The notes under the pieces: model-generated
Database searches by the model: none
What the model saw: only the letters and a program-made list of their open reading frames with translations
What the model was told of the DNA's origin: nothing
Made by a program: the position numbers and the translations under genes
From: Planctomycetaceae bacterium
GTDB lineage: Bacteria; Planctomycetota; Planctomycetia; Pirellulales; Pirellulaceae
Length of the DNA stretch: 52,384 bases
Assembly (NCBI GenBank): GCA_007121535.1
Contig: SKKK01000238.1
Coordinates: 1-52,384 of the forward strand
Direction: 5' to 3'
In this document: one piece after another, positions 34,138 through 43,015 of the stretch
Layout: every line of letters begins with the position of its first letter
Numbering within the stretch: the first letter of the stretch is position 1

Positions 34138-34635
34138 ATGATCGACATCGAATTATCGAATCAACAAGACGCCTACTCGATCGACGAAGCTCGTTTGGTG
34201 GCTGCGGTCCAACGGGTGTTGCAAGGCGAAGGCATCCGTTCGGGTACGATCAGCTTGGCCCTGGTGGATGATCCGACGATGCACGAACTGAATCTCCGAT
34301 ACCTGGAACATGACGAGCCGACGGATGTGCTGAGCTTTGTGCTCGAACGAAGAGGGGATGCCTTGGAAGGCGAGGTGATCCTGAGTGTCGATACGGCGGC
34401 CACTTCGTGCGAACGATTCGGCTGGTCTTGCGATGACGAACTGCTGCTGTACGCCGTGCATGGCGCCCTGCATCTGGTCGGGTATGACGACGGCTGCCCC
34501 GAGGACCGGCGGCGAATGCGGCAGCGGGAACAGCACTATCTGGCCGCTTGGGGATTGGAGGCGCGATACGACGAAATCGCCCCGGTTCCGCCGCGGCCAA
34601 CCGATCCGGCGTCGGGAGCCGAGGAGACCGCCTGA
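34138..34635 (+). CDS. ybeY: YbeY-type endoribonuclease with an altered third metal ligand
   Basis: A 165-residue cytoplasmic protein of the YbeY/UPF0054 family, which acts in 16S rRNA maturation and ribosome quality control. The core motif is VHGALHLVGYDDG (His 108, His 112) where the family has HGxLHLxGYDH; the third metal ligand is Asp 118 instead of His. Asp can still bind metal, so activity may be kept. TDVLSF (residues 62-67) is also conserved. The ATG at 34138 is preferred over an upstream TTG. The stop overlaps the next start (TGATG). The last 25 residues are a Pro-rich extension. Confidence 0.9.
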   Translation: MIDIELSNQQDAYSIDEARLVAAVQRVLQGEGIRSGTISLALVDDPTMHELNLRYLEHDEPTDVLSFVLERRGDALEGEVILSVDTAATSCERFGWSCDDELLLYAVHGALHLVGYDDGCPEDRRRMRQREQHYLAAWGLEARYDEIAPVPPRPTDPASGAEETA

Positions 34636-35954
34636 TGATTGCGTGGATTGCGTCCGCGACATTGATCTTGGGCTTGCTGATCGTCACCGCCGCCGCCACC
34701 GCCTCGCGGACCATCTTGGACTTCTCCCACCGACAGTTGCAGGTCTACAGCCGGGCTCAGCGACGCCGCGAATTGTTCGAGGAGATCCTGGAAACGCACG
34801 ACGAGGTGGCCTTTGCCGTGGATAAACTCGAGACGCTGGGTTTGATCCTGACCATCGGCAGCGCCACGTTGCTGTTCTATTACGGGCTGGACACAGTGGC
34901 GGTCTGGGCGCTGTTGCTGTGGCTGATGCTTGGCGTCCTGCTGTTGTTCGCGGTGACCAGTTGGATTCCCACGGCGGTGGCCAATCAATGCTCGGGTCCC
35001 TTCCTGCTTCGGACGTGGCGATTGTGGTGGTTGGCCCATTGGTGCTTCTGGCCCTTGCGTTGGGGGCCGCAAATCATGGACGTCGTCGTCCGGCGGCTGT
35101 CCGGCAAATCCGAACCGCCCAACAAGGAGGATCAGGAAGATGAACTGGAAGATGAAATCATGACGATCGTCACCGAGGGCCAGCGTGACGGACTGCTGGA
35201 ATCCGATGCTCGCGATATGATCAAAGGCGTGATCGAATTGGGGGACGCGGAGGTCAAGGAGATCATGACGCCGCGCTCGCGCGTCGACAAGATCGATATC
35301 CGCATGGACTGGGGGGAGATCCAACAGATCATCACGCGTTCCGGCCGAACTCGACTGCCCGTCTGCGATGGATCGTTGGATTCGATCATCGGAATCTTGT
35401 ACGTCAAGGATCTGCTTTCCAATCTGGCTCAGCTACCCGGCCAGCCTCAACGAACCCTCGCCGAACTCGTGCGACCCGTGTGGAAAATTCCCGAGACCAT
35501 GCCGCTGCTGAATCTGCTGCGAAAATTTCGCTCGAATCGGCGACATCTGGCCATCGTGGTTAATGAATACGACACCGTAGTGGGAGTCGTGACGATCGAG
35601 GATGTCCTGGAAGAGATCGTGGGCGAGATCGTCGACGAAAGCGATAAAGAGGAAAACGATGGCATCCGCAAACTGAGCGACACGACTTTCGAAGTGGTAG
35701 GCACGACTCCGATCGATGTCTTGAACGAGCGACTGGGCGTCAATCTTCCCGAGGCGGATGATTACGAAACGTTGGCCGGTTTGATGGTCAGCCGCTTCGG
35801 CTTTATCCCGCGTCGGGGGGAAACCATGACCTGTGGCAACGTGCGCTTGACGGTTTTGCGAGCCGAACCACGAAGAGTTCAACGCTTGCTGGTCGAGACG
35901 CAGCTTGAAACCTCCGATTCGAATGAGGAACAAGCGGGGGATTCGTCTCGCTAG
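34635..35954 (+). CDS. CorC/HlyC-type CBS-domain membrane protein
   Basis: A 439-residue protein with a hydrophobic N-terminal region (helices at about 2-25, 68-85 and 90-115), a CBS-domain pair (EIMTPRSRVDKIDI to about residue 330, including VVNEYDTVVGVVTIEDVLEEIVGEI), and a C-terminal CorC_HlyC domain (LNERLGVNLPEADDYETLAGLM). This architecture is that of the hemolysin C / CorC / YtfL family, linked to Mg2+ or Co2+ efflux. The gene is coupled to ybeY by a TGATG overlap, as in many bacteria. Confidence 0.9.
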   Translation: MIAWIASATLILGLLIVTAAATASRTILDFSHRQLQVYSRAQRRRELFEEILETHDEVAFAVDKLETLGLILTIGSATLLFYYGLDTVAVWALLLWLMLGVLLLFAVTSWIPTAVANQCSGPFLLRTWRLWWLAHWCFWPLRWGPQIMDVVVRRLSGKSEPPNKEDQEDELEDEIMTIVTEGQRDGLLESDARDMIKGVIELGDAEVKEIMTPRSRVDKIDIRMDWGEIQQIITRSGRTRLPVCDGSLDSIIGILYVKDLLSNLAQLPGQPQRTLAELVRPVWKIPETMPLLNLLRKFRSNRRHLAIVVNEYDTVVGVVTIEDVLEEIVGEIVDESDKEENDGIRKLSDTTFEVVGTTPIDVLNERLGVNLPEADDYETLAGLMVSRFGFIPRRGETMTCGNVRLTVLRAEPRRVQRLLVETQLETSDSNEEQAGDSSR

Positions 35955-36015
35955 CGTTGCGTGATTGGCTGGCGTTGACCGCACGGCCGTCGCGGGATCG
36001 CTGGGCAAGAGGCCC

Positions 36016-36039
36016 GTAGCCGAATTCGCCAGAATTCGG
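36016..36039. repeat. Short dispersed palindrome (GTAGCCGAATTCGCC family)
   Basis: A 24-bp near-palindrome, GTAGCCGAATTCGCC followed by AGAATTCGG, 24 bp before recO. An identical copy and its inverse lie at 50328-50351 and 50367-50390, and a diverged copy at 7020-7043. Confidence 0.75.
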
Positions 36040-36062
36040 AAATTTCAGATAACAGGCGAGAT

Positions 36063-36815
36063 ATGTCCCTCGAAAAAAGCTCGGCGATCGTTCTTCGGTT
36101 GGTGGATTTCAGTGAAACAAGCTGCGTGGTGACCCTGTTTACGCAACATTTCGGCAAGATCAGCGCCCTGGCCAAAGGGGCTCGCCGTCCCAAAGGACCT
36201 TTCGACTCTGCTCTTGACCTGCTGGCCCTTTGTCGCATAGTGTTCCTGCAGAAATCGTCCGATTCGCTCGATTTGCTGACGGAAGCGAAGCTCGTGCGCC
36301 GTTTCCGGTCGGCATCGCGCGATTTGTCTCGTCTTTATGCGGCTTATTACGTCGCCGAACTACTGTGGGAATTGACGGAGTTCGGAGATCCTCATCCCGA
36401 ATTGTTTGAAGAATCCGAACGAGCCTTGTCGAACCTGGACCAGCACAGCGATGTTGCCGACACCGTTTTGCGATTCGAGATGTCGTTGCTGCGGCAGTTG
36501 GGCTATCTGCCGGCGCTGCGCGTCTGCGCGGTGTGCGGAGCGTCTGCGCTGCAACAGGACCGCGTCTTATTCGGACTTGCGGCCGGGGGCCTGCTGTGCC
36601 CCAAGTGTCGACCGGGCCAGCGGCAGGTCGTCAGCCTCAGTCGTCCGGCGGCGGATGTCCTGGACCGGACAGCCAATCCGTCGGACGGATCACCGGCACC
36701 GATGGACGATCCGAAGCTGCGGGGGGAGCTGCGCGGACTGATGAATCGTTATTTGACCAATCTGCTGGGGCATCCGCCCCGCATGCAGAAATACTTGGGA
36801 ATGCTGGCAACCTGA
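36063..36815 (+). CDS. recO: DNA repair protein RecO
   Basis: A 250-residue cytoplasmic protein of the RecO family, which helps load RecA through RecF-RecR and anneals single strands. It has the N-terminal OB-fold (SSAIVLRLVDFSETSCVVTLFT, KISALAKGARRPK), the helical domain (YAAYYVAELLWELTEFGDPHPELF), and a zinc-finger CAVCGA ... GLLCPKC. The ATG at 36063 gives the usual N-terminus. It lies downstream of the phoH-ybeY-corC genes, a common linkage, after a short repeat. Confidence 0.92.
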   Translation: MSLEKSSAIVLRLVDFSETSCVVTLFTQHFGKISALAKGARRPKGPFDSALDLLALCRIVFLQKSSDSLDLLTEAKLVRRFRSASRDLSRLYAAYYVAELLWELTEFGDPHPELFEESERALSNLDQHSDVADTVLRFEMSLLRQLGYLPALRVCAVCGASALQQDRVLFGLAAGGLLCPKCRPGQRQVVSLSRPAADVLDRTANPSDGSPAPMDDPKLRGELRGLMNRYLTNLLGHPPRMQKYLGMLAT

Positions 36816-36841
36816 AGCGTTGCCCGGGCAAGGAAGTCCTC

Positions 36842-38032
36842 ATGCGAATGCATCCTTTTCCAGAAATTGGCGGCTTGGCACTGCTGGTACTGCTGGCCGG
36901 TTGCGCGGCGCCGCTGACCAGCAGTCGCGATTCCGGCTTGGCCGCCGGTGGCAGTGCTGACAGCACCAGCTTGTTCGACACGAGTCGATGGTCGAAACAG
37001 ATGGACAAGGCCACACGGAAAGTGACGGGACGGTCGATCAACCCCGACAAGGCCCGCGAACTGTACAGCCAGGCAGAACGGAGCTATCAGACGGCCATCA
37101 AAGCCGGCGATCGGCGCAGCGATTACCTGACCGCAGCCAAGGGATTCCGTAGCGCGGCCGACCGTTGGCCGGACTCGGCCCTGGAACAAGACGCATTGTT
37201 TCTGGCCGGCGAATCGTATTTCTTTGCCGATCATTATCCCAAGGCGAATGAATCGTACGAACTGCTGCTGAAGAAGTTCCCGCATACCAAGTACATGGAT
37301 CTGGTCCAAGCTCGCCGTTTCGCCATTGCCGACTACTGGTTGAAGTTGAACGAAGTCGACCGGCAAGCGTTTTGGGAATTCAATTTCTTCGACAAGCAGC
37401 GGCCGATGCGCGATTCGTTCGGGCACGCGGTGCGGGTCTTCGATCGCATCCGCATCGAGGATCCCACGGGGCGTCTGGCGGACGATTCGACCTTGGCGGC
37501 TGGTAACGCGTACTTTACGATCGGACGCTACTTGGAGGCTGACAACTTCTACACGGACCTTCGCAAGACGTTTCCCAGCAGCAACCATCAGTTCCGGGCG
37601 CACCTGCTGGGTGTCCAAGCCAAACTGCGCAGCTATCAAGGTCCGGATTATTCCGGGATCCCGCTGGACGAAGCGGAAAAGCTGATCAAGCAGATCCGCC
37701 GACAATTCCCGCACGAAGCCAACGAAGAGCGGGAATTCCTGACACGGGCTTATGCCGAAGTTCGCTATCACAAAGCGTTGCGGGAATGGGACATGGCCAA
37801 GTATTACGATCGTCGAGGCGAAAGCGGGGCGGCTCGGTTCCACTATGCGGTGGTGGCCACCGATTACGCGGAAACCCCGTTTTCCCGACGAGCCGCCGAT
37901 CGGCTGGTGGAGCTGGGAGACGCTCCGGACGTGCCACCTCAACGCCTGGCGTGGCTGGTCGATCTGTTTCCCCAAGAGGAAGACCTGCAACCGTTATTGG
38001 CGGACCCGCCGCAAGAGACCACATTGCGCTAA
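36842..38032 (+). CDS. BamD/YfiO-like TPR lipoprotein
   Basis: A 396-residue outer-membrane lipoprotein with a signal ending in a lipobox (LLAGC, Cys near residue 22) and repeated helical hairpins of the TPR/BamD kind (YFFADHYPKANESYELLLKKFPHTKYMDLVQ, AAGNAYFTIGRYLEADNFYTDLRKTFPSSNHQFRAHLL, FHYAVVATDYAETPFSRRAADRLVEL). BamD takes part in beta-barrel assembly; this protein is longer than proteobacterial BamD. The start ATG at 36842 is preceded by AAGGAAG. It lies 27 bp after recO and just before an LptE-like gene, so the last two genes of the cluster concern the outer envelope. Confidence 0.8.
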   Translation: MRMHPFPEIGGLALLVLLAGCAAPLTSSRDSGLAAGGSADSTSLFDTSRWSKQMDKATRKVTGRSINPDKARELYSQAERSYQTAIKAGDRRSDYLTAAKGFRSAADRWPDSALEQDALFLAGESYFFADHYPKANESYELLLKKFPHTKYMDLVQARRFAIADYWLKLNEVDRQAFWEFNFFDKQRPMRDSFGHAVRVFDRIRIEDPTGRLADDSTLAAGNAYFTIGRYLEADNFYTDLRKTFPSSNHQFRAHLLGVQAKLRSYQGPDYSGIPLDEAEKLIKQIRRQFPHEANEEREFLTRAYAEVRYHKALREWDMAKYYDRRGESGAARFHYAVVATDYAETPFSRRAADRLVELGDAPDVPPQRLAWLVDLFPQEEDLQPLLADPPQETTLR

Positions 38033-38094
38033 CGAAAGGACGCGATGCGCCGCGAACACACGGTACCATTACTCCAGCCGGAGGGCTCGCGATC

Positions 38095-38619
38095 GTGTCC
38101 CGTCTTTCCGGTCTGATTCTACTGATCGCCCTGATGCAATCGTGCGGCTGTGCGGCTTACCGGTTCGGACATCAGACGATGTACCGCCCCGATATCCGCA
38201 CCGTCCACGTGCCCATTTTTCGATCCGACAGCTTTCGGCGAAACCTGGGGGAACGGGTCACCGAGGCGGTGATCAAGGAAATCGAACAACGAACGCCGTA
38301 CAAAGTCGTTGCCAATGCCAACGCCGACAGCGTCCTGTCAGGGCGTATCACGCACGATTCCAAAAAAGTGATCGCCAATAATCGCTACAACGACGCCCGC
38401 GATGTCGAAACCGAATTGACAGTCGCCGTCGTCTGGACCAACCGGCACGGAGAACTGCTGATGCAGTCCGGCGGCCTGCCATTGCCGCAAACGCAGATCG
38501 AAGTCCTGGCCCACGCCCAGTTCCTGCCCGAAGCCGGACAATCGCTGGCGACCGCCCAACAAGCTGCCATCGAACGATTGGCTCGGGAAATCGTCAATCA
38601 GATGGAAATCTGGTGGTAA
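38095..38619 (+). CDS. LptE-like lipoprotein
   Basis: A 174-residue predicted lipoprotein of the LptE/LPS-assembly type. The signal has a lipobox around LIALMQSCGC. The domain starts YRFGHQTMYRPDIRTVHVPIFRSDSFRRNLGE, with the family's strand-helix pattern and a GRI strand (VLSGRITHDSK), and ends with a helix (LAREIVNQMEIWW). LptE plugs the LptD barrel in lipopolysaccharide export. The GTG at 38095 is chosen because GGAGGG precedes it. The stop codon TAA is the first triplet of a dispersed repeat. Confidence 0.78.
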   Translation: MSRLSGLILLIALMQSCGCAAYRFGHQTMYRPDIRTVHVPIFRSDSFRRNLGERVTEAVIKEIEQRTPYKVVANANADSVLSGRITHDSKKVIANNRYNDARDVETELTVAVVWTNRHGELLMQSGGLPLPQTQIEVLAHAQFLPEAGQSLATAQQAAIERLAREIVNQMEIWW

Positions 38620-38665
38620 GCACCCGGCCGGGGATTCCACCAAGAAACATTTGGCCGGGTGCTTA
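38617..38665. repeat. Short form of the composite palindromic repeat
   Basis: A 49-bp sequence with perfect 13-bp inverted ends (TAAGCACCCGGCC / GGCCGGGTGCTTA) and the family tag GATTCCACCAAGAAACATTT, but without the inner hairpin found at 30928-31100. Its first triplet is the stop codon of the LptE-like gene. It lies between convergent genes and could serve as a bidirectional terminator. Confidence 0.85.
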
Positions 38666-38690
38666 TTGCGGGTGAAGTCTTCGTTCGGCC

Positions 38691-39953
38691 TCAAGTCGGA
38701 TCGAACGAGGGCACGGTCAATTGCTCGCCGTCCTGCAAGGATGATTGATGAGCGATAATGCCGGGGACATTCATCGCCAGCGATTCGTACAGATCGATTT
38801 CCGGCTCGCGATCTTCCAGCAGAGCGTTGACAAACTCGGCGGAGATGAACACGGCCGAACCGCCGTGGCCGGACGGGCGCCGCATCGGTTCCGGCAACAT
38901 GTCGCTTTCCCAATAACGCGGTACGGCAGCCGCTTCGGCTCGACGCCCCCGAATATCGATCACGTTGCCGTGTACCCCGTCGATCGCCATGTAAAACGTG
39001 GCCTCGTCGCCGAACCATTGTGCGCGCTCGCCGCGGGCGCGACAGCGGCGGAACTCGTTCATCCTCGCCATGTGACCGCGGTCGGTCAGCATCAGCGAAC
39101 TCTGGCTCCAGAACGGGTTGTCATACACGTTTTCGGTCATCATCGGGTGCTCGCGCAGTTCCGGGCTGGTGCCGCGCCACCCCAAGCACGATACCTTCAC
39201 CACCCGTTCGCCCGTCACAGCGGTCAGGAATCCCACCGAATGCGTCGGATACAGCATGGGCGGGTAACCGAACCGCCAGGAACGCGACCCGTCGGGATTG
39301 TGAGGCAATCCGGTCCGCGTTGCCATGAGTTCCTCCAATCGCTTCAGATCGCCTCGATCGTGATAGTACTCGCCCTCGGTGTAAAACAGTTCGCCGAAGA
39401 CGCCTTCGCGGTACAGATTCCGAGCGAAAATGCACTCTTGGCGGTACCAACTGGATTCCGCCAACATGTAGCGCAGCCCCGTCCTTTCTTTCCATTCCTT
39501 CAACATGGCCGCTTCGTCCAGCGTCACGCACGCCGGCACGGCAGCAACCACGTGCCAGCCTCGATCCATGCACATCTTGGTATGCTTTGCGTGATCCGTC
39601 GCACCGGAAAACACCGCCACCGCATCGACATCCTTGGCCTGCTGAATCATTTCTTCCAGCGAATCGTACACGTTATCGCACTGGTAGTGGTTCTTTAACC
39701 GCTCGCGGCGTTCCGGATACAAATCGGTCACGGCCGTGATCACGCAATGGGGATGTTGGTGCCAGTGGAAGGTGGCCCCGAAGCCACCGCCGACCACGCC
39801 CATCCGGATCGTCTTGCCCGTTTCCTGCGGATAAGCACGACCGGCGCGCGTCAGCAGGTCGCCACCGGCGATCAGCGCGGCCGTCGCACCGGACACCTCC
39901 AAGAAAGACCGTCGCGAGCGACGCCCCGATTCCACTTGATCATGATCGTTCAT
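38691..39953 (-). CDS. Tat-exported Gfo/Idh/MocA-family oxidoreductase with altered catalytic motif
   Basis: A 420-residue protein with a twin-arginine signal (RRSRRSFLEVSGATAALIAGG) and a Rossmann domain starting IRMGVVGGGFGATFHW near residue 51. Where most members have an EKP motif with the catalytic Lys, this one reads VVAAVPACVTLDEAAML, so the Lys is missing and the protein may act differently or bind without catalysis. The C-terminal domain has the His/Asp-rich segment FYTEGEYYHDRGDL. AGGAG eight bases before the ATG at 39953 supports the start. It is a paralogue of the gene at 5524-7002; the substrate is unknown. Confidence 0.85.
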   Translation of the reverse strand: MNDHDQVESGRRSRRSFLEVSGATAALIAGGDLLTRAGRAYPQETGKTIRMGVVGGGFGATFHWHQHPHCVITAVTDLYPERRERLKNHYQCDNVYDSLEEMIQQAKDVDAVAVFSGATDHAKHTKMCMDRGWHVVAAVPACVTLDEAAMLKEWKERTGLRYMLAESSWYRQECIFARNLYREGVFGELFYTEGEYYHDRGDLKRLEELMATRTGLPHNPDGSRSWRFGYPPMLYPTHSVGFLTAVTGERVVKVSCLGWRGTSPELREHPMMTENVYDNPFWSQSSLMLTDRGHMARMNEFRRCRARGERAQWFGDEATFYMAIDGVHGNVIDIRGRRAEAAAVPRYWESDMLPEPMRRPSGHGGSAVFISAEFVNALLEDREPEIDLYESLAMNVPGIIAHQSSLQDGEQLTVPSFDPT

Positions 39954-40342
39954 AAAAGGGCTCCTGCTGGTTGACTGCGTTCTCAACGCCCGGGTGGCTC
40001 ATTGACAGCCTTCGCCGCCATTTCGCCCCCCGGATCTGCTGGCTTCTCCACCGTTCCAGTCTACCCCCCATCACACGCGATGCAACCATCCGCCCATCCG
40101 CCCCGGCCTCAGTCCGCTGCTTCAAGCTTCTGCAGACGCATCATGAGCAATAGGAAATGTTTGGTTCGCGGACCGGCCGCCCTTCGGAAACGGGACGCGG
40201 GAGGCAAGCGTTTTCTTCAAACCCTGTGAGCATGGGCAGCCTGGTCGTGACCGTAGCGGCCTGTCGCACATCGGCGCCGTTTCGCCTAGAATGAATGCCG
40301 GAGAATCACCAAAGGCTTCGTGGTCCAGGAACACACGCACTT
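39954..40342. other. Divergent intergenic region upstream of the R-M operon
   Basis: This 389-bp gap separates the oxidoreductase (leftward) from mod (rightward). No gene or repeat of the families seen elsewhere is recognised. The R-M promoter presumably lies here. An in-frame ATG at 40295 could extend mod by 16 residues. Confidence 0.4.
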
Positions 40343-43000
40343 ATGGCAAAAAAGGCGAAAAGGAAATCGGCGAATGAAAATCCCAGCAAGCGGGATAAGA
40401 AGCGGATTGAATCGTACGAGCACAAGGACAAGCGGCGTGCGAACAATCCGCCCGTGGGTCTGGTTACGTCCGACAGCGAACCCGTGACTGCACAGCGAAC
40501 GACCTACGCGTACGATCCGCATCTTGACCCCCAATTGACGTGGGCGGGAAAGGCGGAACGGACGAGCTTCGAGGTTCCCACCGTTTCGTTGCACGTTCAC
40601 GAACGGATCGATCCCAAGGCGATTGTCGCGGCCGTACGCACCAACGGCGAGCGGACCAAGTCGGGAGACGGCAAGGCGAGGCAACTGTCGTTATTCGAAG
40701 AGCCGGCCGAGTATCTGCCGTTGCGGGATGCTCTGGATTTCTACAAACATCCGCACGGTTGGACGAATCGGCTGATCGCCGGAGACTCGTTGTTGGTCAT
40801 GAACAGCCTGCTGGAGAAGGAAGGCATGGCGGGCAAGGTGCAGATGATCTACATCGATCCGCCCTACGGGATTCGCTACGGATCCAATTTCCAGCCGTTC
40901 GTGAACAAGAGAAACGTGCAGGATGCTCGCGATGAAGATCTCACTCAAGAGCCGGAGATGCTGAAAGCTTTTCGCGACACTTGGGAACTTGGGATACACA
41001 GTTATCTTACGTATCTGCGCGATCGGCTCTGCCTTAGCCGCGATCTTCTTAGCGAGTCCGGGAGCGTCTTTGTCCAGATTGGCGACGAGAACCTCCACCT
41101 GGTCCGAGCGGTACTTGACGAGACTTTTGGATCGACTTGCTGTATCGGCACGATTAGCTTTGCGAAAACGGCGGGTGCTACCTCGAAGTTCATACCTGGC
41201 ACGCTTGACTACCTCGTCTGGTACGCTAAGAAGCCAGACGCATGCAAATACCATCCCCTATTTCGGCTGAAGGAGCCTGGTGGAGAAGGCGCGACTGCGT
41301 ATACGTGGATCGAATTGCCGAACCTGAGCCGCCGGCGAATGACATTCGAAGAAAGGTCAGGTAGCGAATCACTACCCGAAGGCGCTCGCATATTCACGAC
41401 AGGTGACCTTACCTCGGCTCGTGTGCGTCCCGGCCGGACTGGCTACTTTCCAATCAGCTTTGATGGTAAAGAGTTCCTGCCGCCGAAACGCGAGTGGAGC
41501 ACGCATCGCGAGGGAATCGAGCGTCTGAAACTCGCAGGTAGAATAGCACGAGTGGGAAAAGGCCTGGCCTACGTTCGTTTCCTAGACGATTTTCCAGCAG
41601 TTCCGCTGACAAATCTCTGGTCCGACACGTTGGGGCAAAATCAATTTGGCGGTGACAAGCAATATGTTGTGCAAACCGGGCTGAACGTAGTAAAGCGATG
41701 CATGCTAATGACGACCGATCCCGGTGACCTTGTCCTCGATCCGACGTGCGGTTCCGGCACGACAGCGTTCGTTGCCGAGCAATGGGGACGACGCTGGATC
41801 ACGTGCGATACTTCGCGGGTAGCGGTGACACTGGCCAAACAGCGGTTGATGACGGCGGTCTTCGATTACTATTCACTGGCCCGTCCCAAGGAAGGCGTCA
41901 GCAGCGGCTTCAAGTACAAGACCGTGCCGCATATAACGCTCAAGTCGATTGCCAACAACCCGGAAATTGTCGAAGGGATGACGCGCGAGCAGATTGATGC
42001 GGCGATCGCCAAGTATGCCGATCAGGAGACTTTGTACGATCAGCCGGAAGTCGACCGCACCAAGGCTCGCGTAACTGGGCCCTTCACCTACGAGGCGGTC
42101 CCAGCCATCAACGTCCGTCCGATTATCGACCCTGAATCCATTGGGCCGATCGCAGCGCCGATGCCTGCCGATCAATCCATCTCGCGCAGCGGGGCGACCT
42201 CGAAGCAAGACGAGTGGCGCGACGAACTGGCTCGCACCGGGGTGCGGGGCAAGGGCGGCGCGAAACTGGAGTTCGCCCGCCTGGAACCGCTTCCGGGAAC
42301 CCGTTACCTGCACGCCGTCGGGGAAACCAAGGACAAACAGGCGCGCACCGTCGCCGTCTCCTTCGGCCCCGAGTTCGCCCCAATGGAACAACGACACGTT
42401 GAGCTTGCCTGGGAAGAGGCTCGCAGTCTGAGGCCCAAGCCCGAAGTGCTGTTGTTTGCCGCCTTTCACTTCGACCCCGAAGCGGCCAAGGACATCGACC
42501 ACTTGGATCCGAAGAAGGCAGGGATGCAGTTCTTGAAGCTGCAAATGAACACCGACTTGCTGACCGACGACCTGAAGAAAAAGCGTTCGAGCAACGAGAG
42601 TTTCTGGCTGGTGGGACAGCCGGACGTGACGCTCCGCAAGATCCATCGCGGTCCGGACACGGGATTATGGGAGGTCGAAGTCCACGGCTTCGATTATTAC
42701 AATCCGGCCAACGGCAAGATCGACTCGGGCGACACGTCACGGATCGCGATGTGGTTGCTGGACACGGATTACGACGGTCGGAGCCTGCTGCCTCGGCAGG
42801 TCTTCTTTCCGATGGCCGGCGAGCAGGATGGCTGGAGCCGATTAGCCAAAAACCTGAAGGCGGAGATCGACGAAGAATTGGTCGAAGCGTATCGGGGTAC
42901 GGTTTCGTTGCCATTCGACCTCGGTAGCAACCGTCGTATCGCTGCCAAGATCATCGACGATCGCGGGATCGAGTGTTTGAAGATCATCAGTGTGAAGTAA
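40343..43000 (+). CDS. Type III restriction-modification methyltransferase (Mod)
   Basis: An 885-residue beta-class N6-adenine DNA methyltransferase. The catalytic motif DPPYG is at residues 172-176 (MIYIDPPYGIRYGSNF), followed by LTYLRDRLCLSRDLLSESGSVFVQIGDENLHLV, and the SAM-binding FxGxG-type motif LDPTCGSGTTAFVAEQWGRRW near residue 466. The target-recognition region lies between them, about residues 270-450. The C-terminal third (550-885) is a long extension with a GGAKLEFARLEPLPGTRYLHA segment common in this subfamily. The start at MAKKAKRK is preferred; an ATG at 40295 is possible. The ATPase gene begins 15 bp downstream. The enzyme would methylate one strand of an asymmetric site to protect against the Res product. 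Confidence 0.92.
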   Translation: MAKKAKRKSANENPSKRDKKRIESYEHKDKRRANNPPVGLVTSDSEPVTAQRTTYAYDPHLDPQLTWAGKAERTSFEVPTVSLHVHERIDPKAIVAAVRTNGERTKSGDGKARQLSLFEEPAEYLPLRDALDFYKHPHGWTNRLIAGDSLLVMNSLLEKEGMAGKVQMIYIDPPYGIRYGSNFQPFVNKRNVQDARDEDLTQEPEMLKAFRDTWELGIHSYLTYLRDRLCLSRDLLSESGSVFVQIGDENLHLVRAVLDETFGSTCCIGTISFAKTAGATSKFIPGTLDYLVWYAKKPDACKYHPLFRLKEPGGEGATAYTWIELPNLSRRRMTFEERSGSESLPEGARIFTTGDLTSARVRPGRTGYFPISFDGKEFLPPKREWSTHREGIERLKLAGRIARVGKGLAYVRFLDDFPAVPLTNLWSDTLGQNQFGGDKQYVVQTGLNVVKRCMLMTTDPGDLVLDPTCGSGTTAFVAEQWGRRWITCDTSRVAVTLAKQRLMTAVFDYYSLARPKEGVSSGFKYKTVPHITLKSIANNPEIVEGMTREQIDAAIAKYADQETLYDQPEVDRTKARVTGPFTYEAVPAINVRPIIDPESIGPIAAPMPADQSISRSGATSKQDEWRDELARTGVRGKGGAKLEFARLEPLPGTRYLHAVGETKDKQARTVAVSFGPEFAPMEQRHVELAWEEARSLRPKPEVLLFAAFHFDPEAAKDIDHLDPKKAGMQFLKLQMNTDLLTDDLKKKRSSNESFWLVGQPDVTLRKIHRGPDTGLWEVEVHGFDYYNPANGKIDSGDTSRIAMWLLDTDYDGRSLLPRQVFFPMAGEQDGWSRLAKNLKAEIDEELVEAYRGTVSLPFDLGSNRRIAAKIIDDRGIECLKIISVK

Positions 43001-43015
43001 GGAACGAATACCGAG

